The notes under the pieces: generated by a model
Told to the model about the DNA's origin: nothing
Database searches by the model: none
Seen by the model: only the letters and a program-made list of their open reading frames with translations
Shown here: in pieces, positions 54,758 to 62,646 of the stretch
How the letters are laid out: every line of letters starts with the position of its first letter
Numbering within the stretch: the stretch's first letter is position 1
Position numbers and translations under genes: made by a program
Origin: Acidobacteriaceae bacterium
Lineage (GTDB): Bacteria; Acidobacteriota; Terriglobia; Terriglobales; Acidobacteriaceae
NCBI GenBank assembly: GCA_003134815.1
Contig: PLCO01000010.1
Location: 31,717-95,716 of the forward strand
Direction of reading: 5' to 3'
Length of the DNA stretch: 64,000 bases

Positions 54758-55651
54758 TTAGCGTGCCGCCACGGGCTGAGAGTTCTGCGTTGGTTGATTG
54801 TTGACTGGAGTCGAGGAGATCACGAGCGGCTTTGTCGGGCAAGTGTAGCCGGGATCATCCGGCGTTCCCGGCGAACCGGGAATCACTGTGTCGGGAGTAG
54901 CTGGAGTTCCTGGAATAACTGTGTCCGGCATGTCGGGTCCTCCGGGAATCACGGTGTCAGGTGTGCCTGGCGAACCTGGAATGACGGTGTCCGGCGTCCC
55001 CGGCGTGCCCGGACTGCCGGGGATGTCGCGGCAGAGAGTGGCCGATTTCAGTTGACCCGGCTGCGGCATGCGCGAGAGCGGAATCGACTGCGCGACCTGC
55101 TTCGCGTCCAACTGGAGTGGCGCGCCCAGCGTCATCTCCACCTCGGCGCCATTGTCGAGCAGCAGATCGTTCGACGGGTACACCTGAATGGTGATGGCAA
55201 TGAGAGTCTCGCCCTGCGCTGGCGTTGCGCTTGTTGTGGGAGTAGCGGCCGGGGCAGGCGGCGTCGTTGTCGCACCGGGCAGCTGCACCGTATAACCGTT
55301 GGCGAAGATGATTTTGGTGAAGAGCACCTGAATCTCCGCGCGATCGAACTTGCGCGTCGGCAGCGTTACGCTTTCAATCGTTCCTTCCACGTAAGTGCCG
55401 GCAGGAATTGCCATGGCGCCGCCGAAAACAGTTGGAAACGAAGTTCGCGCGTAGATAATGTCGCCATTCTTGGCGGACTGCGCCCATTCGGGGCGCATGA
55501 CAACCAATTCAACTTTGGTGCCGGCAGGAATTTTGATGGAAGTGAGGGAACTTGTGGGGGAGTGCTGCGCCGGCAGTGGCTGGTTTGCAGAGCCATTTGC
55601 CGGAAGACCAAGGACAAAAACCAGAAGCAAAACTGCTGCAAAGTGTTTCAA
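54758..55651 (-). CDS. Exported protein with collagen-like Pro/Gly repeats (paralog 2)
   Basis: A 297-residue protein related to the next gene: signal peptide, then the same beta domain (IPAGTKVELVVMRPEWAQS, NGDIIYARTSFPTVF, IPAGTYVEGTIESV, VLFTKIIFANGYTVQL). It continues with an Ala/Thr/Pro linker, a second beta part, and about four tandem copies of an 11-residue unit VIPGSPGTPDT (residues about 216-265), ending in a short hydrophilic tail. There are two cysteines around the repeat. The function is unknown; the repeat may be a surface stalk. Confidence 0.75.
   Translation of the reverse strand: MKHFAAVLLLVFVLGLPANGSANQPLPAQHSPTSSLTSIKIPAGTKVELVVMRPEWAQSAKNGDIIYARTSFPTVFGGAMAIPAGTYVEGTIESVTLPTRKFDRAEIQVLFTKIIFANGYTVQLPGATTTPPAPAATPTTSATPAQGETLIAITIQVYPSNDLLLDNGAEVEMTLGAPLQLDAKQVAQSIPLSRMPQPGQLKSATLCRDIPGSPGTPGTPDTVIPGSPGTPDTVIPGGPDMPDTVIPGTPATPDTVIPGSPGTPDDPGYTCPTKPLVISSTPVNNQPTQNSQPVAAR
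54850..55015 (-). repeat. 33-bp tandem repeats encoding PGTPDTVI units
   Basis: Four to five degenerate 33-base copies encode the unit VIPG-x-P-x-x-PDT. Copies vary (PGSPGTPDT, PGGPDMPDT, PGTPATPDT), so they are old or under drift. The repeat is in frame within the gene at 54758. Confidence 0.8.
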
Positions 55652-55783
55652 GATACCACCTCCACGTACTGCGGTATCACTTGCGTCAGATGCGAACCAC
55701 TGAGATAGGTTGTCCTCCTTCCGCGGGCATCACATTCTTTATTCCGCGCAGCTCGCCGTAAAATCACTCTGAACACGTGTACT

Positions 55784-55799
55784 TGTGATCTGCGTTACA
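55784..55799. promoter_or_regulatory. Imperfect CRP-like site TGTGA-N6-TTACA
   Basis: TGTGATCTGCGTTACA matches the CRP-type consensus in nine of ten arm positions, but lies directly before the start codon at 55802, an unusual place for activation. It may be chance or a repressor site. Confidence 0.25.
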
Positions 55800-55801
55800 A
55801 G

Positions 55802-57205
55802 GTGACTGCGGTCGTGGAGAACAAATTCCAATTTATTGCTTTTGACCCTAACGATCCCAAAGCCGCTCTGGCTCAGGTCCCGCTATCGTCGGCGGTGTTC
55901 GCGCTGTATGGAGCTGACTCTCACACCGAGCCCTACGTTGGCCGTACGCCGAATCTTCGCGCGCGACTCGAGCGGCTTCTGCAGCCCTCTCAAAAGCATC
56001 CGCGCCGGCTTCATCTGGCAGGCCTGGTTCGCCGGATCGAATGGCAGATCACCGGCTCCGAGTTCGAATCTCTGCTTACGCAGTTTTCTCTTTTGGAGAA
56101 GGTCTTTGGAGCAAAAGCGCTGGAGCGGATGCACCTGCGCCATCCGGCGTTCGTCCGTTTTCTCGGCAGCAATCCTTATCCGCGCGTCACGGTCACGCAC
56201 CGGCCAAGCCTTCGTGAAGCCGACTGGGCCTACGGTCCGTTCCCTTCGCGCGCCGCCGCCGAGCGCTACGCAGAAGAGATGCTCAAGCTGTTTTTGCTGC
56301 GCCGCTGCACCTTTGAGCTAGCGCCCGACCCGAGTTATCCCGGTTGCGTCTACTCCGAGATGAAGATGTGCCTCGCGCCCTGCTTCAAGGGCTGCACGGA
56401 CGAGCGCTACGCAGAAGAGTCGGCCGCCGTTGAAGGCTTTCTCGCGACGCGCGGCGAAAGCCGGCTCGTCACGCTTCGCACCGAGCGCGATCAGGCATCG
56501 GCGAATCTCGCATTTGAATCCGCGGCCGCGCTGCATGCGCAAATCCAGCGCGTTGAAGCCGTGCACACGCTTGCCGCCGAGATCGTTCGCCCCTTGAGCA
56601 AGCTTCGCGCGGTCATTCTTCAAGCCTCGGCAATTCCCGACGAAGTCGCCGTCTTTCTCTTTGACAGCGGCCGGCTGCGTGGCCCCTCCGCCTTTTCGAC
56701 TCTCGGAATGCGCATCCAGAATGAGCAGTCCGGCTCGACGTCATTGTTTGCACAGCCGATGGCTGTTGAAGCGATTCCGGAGCAGATAGAGATCAGAGAA
56801 CAGAGATCAGGGAACTGGGAACTGGGAACAGAAAAGCAGGGATTAAGAAGTAGGGAACAGGGAGTAGAAAAGCGGGAATCAGGAATCAGCGGCAGCCGAG
56901 CGGCGGAAGTGCAAGCCGAAGCGCACGAGTCGCAAATACCAGTCGCGCCCAAGCTTGCTCGCGGCGTTCTCGAAAGCCGGCTTGAAGATGCACTCGCCGC
57001 GCTGACGCAAGACACCTCCGCGCTGACAGCCACGGTCCGCCAGGGCCATCTCGCTCTGCTCAAGCGCTGGTACTACCGGCCTGAAGCAAAGCGCACCGGA
57101 GAGATTTTTTCCCCCGGCGAAAAAAGCCGCTGGCCGGTCAAAGCCATCCTGCGCGGCGTTGGCCGCATAGCCGCAAAAACGATTCTTCCGCCGCCGGAGA
57201 ACTGA
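55802..57205 (+). CDS. Shortened UvrC-like GIY-YIG protein with a repeat insertion
   Basis: A 467-residue relative of UvrC. The GIY-YIG nuclease domain (about 28-115) is degenerate at its first motif (FALYG) with PYVGRTPNLRARL. Then come four cysteines in CVYSEMKMCLAPCFKGC (about 187-203), like the UvrC iron-sulfur region, and a UVR-like helix pair (TERDQASANLAFESAAALHAQI). The RNase-H-type nuclease and helix-hairpin-helix domains of full UvrC (about 600 residues) are missing, so dual-incision activity is not expected. A purine-rich stretch (56781-56890) encodes an odd Glu/Gln/Gly-rich segment near residues 327-363. Confidence 0.75.
   Translation: MTAVVENKFQFIAFDPNDPKAALAQVPLSSAVFALYGADSHTEPYVGRTPNLRARLERLLQPSQKHPRRLHLAGLVRRIEWQITGSEFESLLTQFSLLEKVFGAKALERMHLRHPAFVRFLGSNPYPRVTVTHRPSLREADWAYGPFPSRAAAERYAEEMLKLFLLRRCTFELAPDPSYPGCVYSEMKMCLAPCFKGCTDERYAEESAAVEGFLATRGESRLVTLRTERDQASANLAFESAAALHAQIQRVEAVHTLAAEIVRPLSKLRAVILQASAIPDEVAVFLFDSGRLRGPSAFSTLGMRIQNEQSGSTSLFAQPMAVEAIPEQIEIREQRSGNWELGTEKQGLRSREQGVEKRESGISGSRAAEVQAEAHESQIPVAPKLARGVLESRLEDALAALTQDTSALTATVRQGHLALLKRWYYRPEAKRTGEIFSPGEKSRWPVKAILRGVGRIAAKTILPPPEN
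56781..56890 (+). repeat. Purine-rich degenerate tandem repeat inside the UvrC-like gene
   Basis: About 110 bases made of loose copies of GGGAACAG, GAGATCAG, GGGAATCAG and TAGGGAACAGGGAGTAG. It keeps the reading frame and encodes a hydrophilic segment not expected in the family. The same words occur after nadD at 1-116. Confidence 0.8.
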
Positions 57206-57293
57206 TCGGTCCGCGAACAAATCCATAGCCCTGCGCGGCCCTCGCGGTCTATCATCCGGTCAAGTTCTAAGCGGTCTCAAACCGAAAATATTC

Positions 57294-59180
57294 ATGCGGA
57301 GTTTCCAAGTGCGAAAGTGGCTGATCGTTGTGTTCATGACCTTGTCCGGCACGGCCCATGCGCAAATGCCCGCGGGACAAATCGTTCAGGTGCCGATGGA
57401 TCAATGCGTCTACAGGCTCGGCGACAACCCCGCCTGGGCCGCCGCCAATGTCGATCCGAGCGGCTGGAAGCCCTACACCGATTACCGCGAGACAGGCGAT
57501 GCGTACGTGCTTTGGGTGCGCTGCCGCGCCAGTTTCGACACCAGCGGAATCCAGCACCCCGTGGTGATCGCCAGCAGCGACGGCCCCGTCGAGTCCCAGG
57601 TATTTGTTGACGGACAACCTGCAAGCCGATTTAGCTCTGACCGCATACCAGTCTGGAACTACCCCACATTGCCTGAAGCCAGCCGTCCTGCGCGCACCTT
57701 CGCCGTGCGCACCTTGCAGACGATGCTTTTGCCTGGCAATTCGCCTGGCCGCCCCGTCTATCTTCTCCTTGGTGACGGGCCATCAATGATGAATCGTCAC
57801 GGAGCTGAACGGGGCGACGTTCTCAGTGGTTTCGTGCCGACTTACTCTGGTTATCTACTCATCGGCGCTGCCGGGCTCTTCCTTCTCGGGCTTTATCTCT
57901 TCGACCGCACGCAGAAAGCCGCATTCTGGCTCGGCATTTATTGCCTTTGCGTCTGCGCAACTCGAATTAATTTGATGCTGGCGTACGTTTCCAACGGGGA
58001 CCTCTCGTTATTGTTAGACAGTGCGCTATTTGGCTTTGCAATGTTTGAGTCCTGGGCGCTGGTTCGCGTCAACTTTGCACTTGTCCATCGGCGCGTCCCG
58101 GCTGTCTACTGGCTCGTTTTTGCTGCCTGGGTTTTCATTTTCCTCGGTTCGGTTTTGCCGGTCTTTCTTCCCGCGCCCTGGGCTTTGCCGCTCTCGCTCT
58201 TTGTGCAGGTCAGCTGCTTCAAGCCAATCTGGTGGATCTGGGGCTTTGCGTGTACGGCACCGTTTATCGCCTTCTGGCCATGGTCGAGTCTCAGCCGCCG
58301 CATGCTCGTCGTGGCCGCGCTGGCCGCGATTTGGGGAGTTATTGAGGGCTGGTTCCAGTTGCAGCAGGTCATCTTTGACCGCCAAACCTGGTCCGGCGCA
58401 GTGCAGGACTGGATGTCCCTCGCGATCGCCGCCGTGGTGATCTCCCTGTTCGGGTACATCTTTCATCAGCAGCGAATCGCGGCCGACGAGCGCGCCGAGA
58501 TGCGCGGCGAGCTTTCCGCAGCACGGCAGGTGCAGCATCTCCTCATACCCGAAAAGATGCTGGTCGCGCCCGGCGTCACCGTCAGTTCGGCCTTTTTGCC
58601 GGCCAGTGAAGTTGGCGGAGATTTCTATCTCTGTCGCGCTCTGGCCAACGGATCGCAGCGCGTGTTGCTGGGCGACGTAAGCGGCAAAGGAGTTGCCGCC
58701 GCGCTAACTTCAGCGCTGCTGCTTGGCGCGGCCGACCGCTGCGACGATTTGCGTCCGGCAGCCGTGCTCAAGGAGTTGAACGCGGCCCTGCGTAACAGCG
58801 GAATTGAGGGCTTTACCACCTGCCTCTGCGCAGATTTGTCGGCGACCGGAATTCTGCTGATTGCAAACGCGGGCCAGTTGCCGCCCTATCGCAACGGCGA
58901 GGAGATCGAGATTCCCGTTGGTCTCCCGCTCGGCGTGGACGCAGCCGCAGATTACGCGGAATCGTCTTTGCAACTCGCGCCGGGCGACAAACTCACGTTC
59001 TTGTCCGATGGCGTCGTCGAAGCCCGCAACGCCGTGGGCGAGCTCTTCGGCTTTGAGCGCACGCGCCAGCTCAGCTCTCGCGCGGCACAGCAGATCGCAG
59101 ATGCGGCTGTCCAGTTCGGCCAGCAGGACGACATCACGGTGCTGACGCTTTCGCTGGCTCCAACCCCCGCAGCCGCGTAG
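57294..59180 (+). CDS. Membrane-bound SpoIIE/PP2C-type serine phosphatase (copy 2)
   Basis: A 628-residue paralog of the gene at 10882-12888: signal peptide (LIVVFMTLSGTAHA), an extracytoplasmic domain of about 190 residues with DGPVESQVFVDGQPA, seven membrane helices (about 185-370), a linker and a PP2C/SpoIIE domain. Metal-site motifs are VGGDFYLC, LLGDVSGKG, LSDGVVEA and QQDDITVL. It probably regulates a partner-switching (anti-sigma) pathway in response to an external signal; no antagonist or sigma-factor gene is adjacent. The start could be at 57294 or slightly downstream. Confidence 0.88.
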   Translation: MRSFQVRKWLIVVFMTLSGTAHAQMPAGQIVQVPMDQCVYRLGDNPAWAAANVDPSGWKPYTDYRETGDAYVLWVRCRASFDTSGIQHPVVIASSDGPVESQVFVDGQPASRFSSDRIPVWNYPTLPEASRPARTFAVRTLQTMLLPGNSPGRPVYLLLGDGPSMMNRHGAERGDVLSGFVPTYSGYLLIGAAGLFLLGLYLFDRTQKAAFWLGIYCLCVCATRINLMLAYVSNGDLSLLLDSALFGFAMFESWALVRVNFALVHRRVPAVYWLVFAAWVFIFLGSVLPVFLPAPWALPLSLFVQVSCFKPIWWIWGFACTAPFIAFWPWSSLSRRMLVVAALAAIWGVIEGWFQLQQVIFDRQTWSGAVQDWMSLAIAAVVISLFGYIFHQQRIAADERAEMRGELSAARQVQHLLIPEKMLVAPGVTVSSAFLPASEVGGDFYLCRALANGSQRVLLGDVSGKGVAAALTSALLLGAADRCDDLRPAAVLKELNAALRNSGIEGFTTCLCADLSATGILLIANAGQLPPYRNGEEIEIPVGLPLGVDAAADYAESSLQLAPGDKLTFLSDGVVEARNAVGELFGFERTRQLSSRAAQQIADAAVQFGQQDDITVLTLSLAPTPAAA

Positions 59181-59247
59181 TCCGCCAATGGCCCACTTCA
59201 CCCGCTCCCGCTGATACACTGTCCCCGCAAGGAGTTGCGCAAATTCC

Positions 59248-59958
59248 ATGGTCGAGCTGTTGCCCTCTATCCTCTCCGCGGACTTTGCCCACCTGGCCGA
59301 CCAGGTTGCCGCGGCCGAGCGTGGCGGCGGCTCAGCTATCCACGTCGACATCATGGACGGCCACTTCGTCCCCAATATCACCATCGGTCCGCCCGTGGTA
59401 GCCAGCCTGCGCAAATGTACCCGACTGCCGCTCGACTGCCACCTGATGATCGAGAACCCCAATGAGTACATCGCCGCTTTTGCCGATGCAGGCGCCAACT
59501 GGCTCAGCGTCCACTACGAGGCCTGCACCCACCTACACCGCTCGCTGGAGATGATCCTTCAACGCGGCATGAAGCCGGGAGTGGTGCTCAATCCGGCCAC
59601 GCGCGTCGACCTCATCATCGATATTCTGCCCATGGTTCATCACGTACTGATCATGAGCGTCAATCCAGGATTCGGCGGGCAGGAGTTTATCCCGTTTTCC
59701 CTCAATAAGATCCGATATCTCGTCGAACTCCGCCGCGATCTGGACCTCGATTTCAGGATCGAGGTCGACGGCGGCATAGCTCACGACACCGTAGCCGCCA
59801 TCGTCCAAGCGGGAGCGGAGCTGCTCGTGGCCGGGAACGCCGTTTTTGGCGCCGGCGAGCCGGAGCGCGATGCCCGTGCCTTGCTGGCTGCAGCGCGAGA
59901 GGCCGACGACCGGATCATCGCCGGCAAAGCGGCGGCTGGAAAGAGTAGAATTCACTAG
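59248..59958 (+). CDS. rpe: Ribulose-phosphate 3-epimerase
   Basis: This pentose-phosphate enzyme interconverts ribulose-5-phosphate and xylulose-5-phosphate. At 236 residues with LLPSILSADFAHLADQV, HVDIMDGHFVPNITIGPPVV (metal/catalytic residues), LMIENP, MSVNPGFGGQEFI (phosphate loop) and EVDGGIAHDTVA it is typical. An AAGGAG site lies 13 nt before the ATG. Functionally it links with xylulokinase elsewhere in the window. Its TAG stop is the left edge of an inverted-repeat element. Confidence 0.96.
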   Translation: MVELLPSILSADFAHLADQVAAAERGGGSAIHVDIMDGHFVPNITIGPPVVASLRKCTRLPLDCHLMIENPNEYIAAFADAGANWLSVHYEACTHLHRSLEMILQRGMKPGVVLNPATRVDLIIDILPMVHHVLIMSVNPGFGGQEFIPFSLNKIRYLVELRRDLDLDFRIEVDGGIAHDTVAAIVQAGAELLVAGNAVFGAGEPERDARALLAAAREADDRIIAGKAAAGKSRIH

Positions 59959-60109
59959 AGCGATTCCAGAGTTAACGAGTCCTTTTTCAGATGGTGCAGG
60001 GTGGCATTTCCTTCCACCCCACAGACGAAAAGACGTCTGCGGGGACCCCGATCGGAAAATGCCACTCAGAGGTTGCGGTTTCGAGGTGCGGTAACTCTGG
60101 AATCGCTAG
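59955..60109. mobile_element. Palindromic intergenic element flanked by CTAG
   Basis: CGATTCCAGAGTTA (59961-59974) is inverted as TAACTCTGGAATCG (60092-60105). CTAG flanks both sides (59955-59958 and 60106-60109), with two extra bases at the left. Nested inside are a second inverted pair (GGTGGCATTTCC and GGAAAATGCCAC) and a central hairpin CCCCACAGACG/CGTCTGCGGGG. It carries no gene. The left CTAG includes the stop codon of rpe. Confidence 0.72.
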
Positions 60110-60162
60110 CGCACGCAAGCATCGGATGGCCCCAGCGGGGTTCGTCCTTCCAATGAGGTGGT

Positions 60163-61758
60163 ATGAGCCGGTTGTCTTTCAAGAATGTGACGATTGTCCT
60201 TCTGGCGGTTTTCTTCAGCGGAATTGCAGCTGAGGCCCAGAACCAGAGCACCGCCCAGAACGCCCCGCAAAATCAGAGCGCAGCCCAGAACCAGGACGAC
60301 GTTCAGCACCCGAAGTTCAAAAGGCAGAAGAAGAGCAAGAAGCCCTACGACCTGAACGCGAATCCCCTCGCCGGCGTTCAATCCCGCCAGCCCGACAAGG
60401 AGCTCTACGACAAAGCCATGGTGGCCATGAAGAAGGGCCGCTATGACGTGGCCCGCCTCGACCTGCAAACCATGCTCAACACCTACCCCGAGTCGGAATA
60501 CCGCATGCGCGCCAAGCTTTCAGTGGGCGATACCTGGTTCAAGGAAGGCGGCGAAGCGGCGCTAACCCAGGCCGAAGCCGAATATGAGGACTTCATCACC
60601 TTCTTTCCGAATGCTCCCGAGGCTGCCGAAGCCAAGATGAAGGTGGCCGACATTTACTACGAGCAGATGGAAAAGCCGGACCGCGACTTTACCAATGCCC
60701 AACAGTCCGAGCGGGAGTACCGGGAGATGATTAACATGTTCCCGGATTCGACCCTCATTCCGCGCGCCAAACAGCGCTTGCGCGACGTGCAGGAGGTTTT
60801 GGGCGAGCGCGAGTTCCAGATCGGCAGCTATTACCTGAGCCGCGAAGACTATATCGCGTCCATCGCGAGGCTTGAGACCGTTTCCGACTCTTATCCTCTC
60901 TACTCCAAGAGCGACCAGGTGCTGATTGGCATTGGCGACGCGTATGCCGGCGAGGCGCACAACATCGAGATGGCTCAAGGCCTTCGCGGCGACATCAAAG
61001 AGCGCATGCGCTCCGTTTATCAGGACAAGGCCGCAGCGGCGTACGCCAAGGTGATCACGCGCTATCCCATGGCGCCGCACGTTGAGGATGCGCGCGACCG
61101 CCTCGTGGCCATGAACCGGCCTGTTCCAGAGCCGACACCGACCGCGATTGCCGAGAGCGACGCCGAGGAACGCAGTCGCCAGCCGCTCCACTTTACTGAC
61201 ACGATGATCGGCATCATCAAGCGCGGCCCCACCGTAGTTGAGGCTGTCCATGTGGGCGAGCCCACACTCGACGATCCCACCCGCACACTCGCTCCCGACA
61301 TTACCAACCAGAACAAGGCCGTCTTTATGGATGCCGTGAACGTTGGCAAGCCGCCCGCGCCCTCGCCAGCCGTGACCCCAACCGGCCCCAACGAACCGCC
61401 GCGCAGCGACCAGCCCTCCAACGCTCCGCTGCAAATGGAAGCGCCTGCCGGGGGCACCGGCGTTGGCGTTGAGGTGGTGAACGCGCCAACCGGCGCAGTT
61501 GGAGCGCCCGGCGCTACTGCCGATCCCAATGCTCTCGTCCCGGGAGTTGGACCCAACACGGCAGTCGTTCCCGCGCCTGAAAAACCAACCGTGGCGCCGA
61601 TTCAGGTGAACGACATCAAGCCCGGCGAGAACCCGGCTCAGCCCGCCACACAGACCGCTTCCAACGGCAAAACGAAAAAGCCCAAGGCCGACTTGAGCGA
61701 CGAATCCTCCAGCAAGAAGAAAAAGAAGAAGGGCCTGGCCAAGATCAACCCATTCTGA
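60163..61758 (+). CDS. bamD: Outer membrane assembly factor BamD-like TPR protein
   Basis: A 531-residue exported protein similar to BamD, which helps insert beta-barrel proteins in the outer membrane. Signal segment VTIVLLAVFFSGIAAEAQ, then tetratricopeptide repeats over about residues 75-310 (YDKAMVAMKKGRYDVARLDLQTMLNTYPES, read in pieces). The C-terminal 200 residues are Pro/Ala/Thr-rich and end in a Lys-rich tail (SSKKKKKKGLAKINPF). It is about twice the usual length, and no lipobox cysteine is present, so lipid anchoring as in E. coli BamD is not expected. A hairpin terminator follows. Confidence 0.8.
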   Translation: MSRLSFKNVTIVLLAVFFSGIAAEAQNQSTAQNAPQNQSAAQNQDDVQHPKFKRQKKSKKPYDLNANPLAGVQSRQPDKELYDKAMVAMKKGRYDVARLDLQTMLNTYPESEYRMRAKLSVGDTWFKEGGEAALTQAEAEYEDFITFFPNAPEAAEAKMKVADIYYEQMEKPDRDFTNAQQSEREYREMINMFPDSTLIPRAKQRLRDVQEVLGEREFQIGSYYLSREDYIASIARLETVSDSYPLYSKSDQVLIGIGDAYAGEAHNIEMAQGLRGDIKERMRSVYQDKAAAAYAKVITRYPMAPHVEDARDRLVAMNRPVPEPTPTAIAESDAEERSRQPLHFTDTMIGIIKRGPTVVEAVHVGEPTLDDPTRTLAPDITNQNKAVFMDAVNVGKPPAPSPAVTPTGPNEPPRSDQPSNAPLQMEAPAGGTGVGVEVVNAPTGAVGAPGATADPNALVPGVGPNTAVVPAPEKPTVAPIQVNDIKPGENPAQPATQTASNGKTKKPKADLSDESSSKKKKKKGLAKINPF

Positions 61759-61772
61759 GTCAGTATCTTATA

Positions 61773-61805
61773 CAGAGGGCCGCCTTCGGGCGGCTCTTTA
61801 CTTTT
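61773..61805 (+). terminator. Rho-independent terminator after bamD
   Basis: AGGGCCGCC and GGCGGCTCT form a GC-rich stem of about eight pairs around a TTCG loop, followed by TTACTTTT. Confidence 0.8.
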
Positions 61806-61806
61806 G

Positions 61807-61852
61807 CTCGAACGAGCATTGGTATTACAATAAGTATTACTCTTAGTTCGAG
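61807..61852 (+). promoter_or_regulatory. Promoter and operator-like repeats before the second VapBC pair
   Basis: The perfect inverted repeat CTCGAAC/GTTCGAG (61807-61813, 61846-61852) brackets two direct GTATTAC copies (61822-61828, 61834-61840) and a TACAAT -10 box (61826-61831). A possible -35, TTGCTC, lies at 61804-61809 with a 16-base spacer. The layout suits autorepression by the AbrB-type antitoxin. Confidence 0.55.
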
Positions 61853-61863
61853 GTCAAACATCT

Positions 61864-62130
61864 ATGGCGGCGACGACTGTAACGAGCAAGGGGCAGGTTA
61901 CGATTCCCAAGGTCGTGCGGGATGCGCTCGACATCAAGCCGGGGACAAAGGTCGTGATCGAATTTTCTGGCGGCGGAGAAGCCATTCTTCGCAAGGTGAG
62001 ACCAATTGAACCGCGCCCTGACCGCTTCGATCGCGCCCTTGGTTCCGCGGAAATCAAGTGGCACGGTACTACTGACGAATATATGGCGATGATTCGCGGA
62101 TACGACGAAGACGATCCCGGCTTGCGCTGA
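61864..62130 (+). CDS. AbrB/MazE-type antitoxin
   Basis: An 88-residue swapped-hairpin AbrB-family DNA-binding protein: TTVTSKGQVTIPKVVRDAL is the signature, followed by KPGTKVVIEFSGGGEAI. The C-terminal part (HGTTDEYMAMIRGYDEDD) is the likely toxin-binding tail. It is followed after 9 nt by the PIN-domain toxin and forms a VapBC-type operon with it. Confidence 0.9.
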   Translation: MAATTVTSKGQVTIPKVVRDALDIKPGTKVVIEFSGGGEAILRKVRPIEPRPDRFDRALGSAEIKWHGTTDEYMAMIRGYDEDDPGLR

Positions 62131-62139
62131 CTCCCCCTA

Positions 62140-62538
62140 ATGATTCTCGTCGATGCAAACATCATCCTCGACATCTGGGATCGCGATCCGAATTGGAGCG
62201 CATGGTCAAGCGAGCAGTTGCGGCAACTCTCGGCGGCGAACGACTTAGCCATTAATCTCATCATCTATTCCGAAGTTTCTGCACGGTTCTCCGCACAGTC
62301 CAGACTCGACCAGAAGGTGGCTGAGCTGGGACTACTCGTTCTCGATCTCCCGCGCGAAGCGGCCTTTGTCGCTGGCAAGGCATTCGTCGTTTATCGCCGT
62401 CGAGGGGGACCGAAGGGTAACGTCCTCGCCGACTTTTTCATCGGGGCCCACGCAGCTGTGCTCGGATGTGCTCTTTTGACAAGAGACACTCGCTGTTACG
62501 CCACTTATTTCCCGACTGTGACTCTTATCACGCCGTAG
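62140..62538 (+). CDS. PIN-domain toxin (VapC-like)
   Basis: A 132-residue predicted ribonuclease of standard VapC size. PIN-domain acidic residues are in MILVDANIILDIWD (Asp5), YSEVSA (Glu), VLADFFIGAHA (Asp) and LLTRDTRCYATYFP. The short gap after the antitoxin gene indicates one transcript. No target can be inferred. Confidence 0.9.
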   Translation: MILVDANIILDIWDRDPNWSAWSSEQLRQLSAANDLAINLIIYSEVSARFSAQSRLDQKVAELGLLVLDLPREAAFVAGKAFVVYRRRGGPKGNVLADFFIGAHAAVLGCALLTRDTRCYATYFPTVTLITP

Positions 62539-62646
62539 AGTTTTTTCGCTCCGCAATCTGCTAACCTTGAGGAGTAGTACCCTCGCGCAAAACCCTTTCA
62601 TCATGAGGGGTTGGCGCACATTTCTGAGGGGCCTCCGACCGAGAAA

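Noticed and set aside
54850..55015. CRISPR-like array of 33-bp repeats
   Set aside because: The repeats are directly adjacent without spacers, keep a reading frame and encode a Pro/Gly repeat.
62560..62646. Possible T-box leader before valS (GAGTAGTACCCTCGCG looked like the conserved T-box sequence)
   Set aside because: The match to AGGGTGGNACCGCG is poor, there is no stem I or terminator, and the leader is too short.
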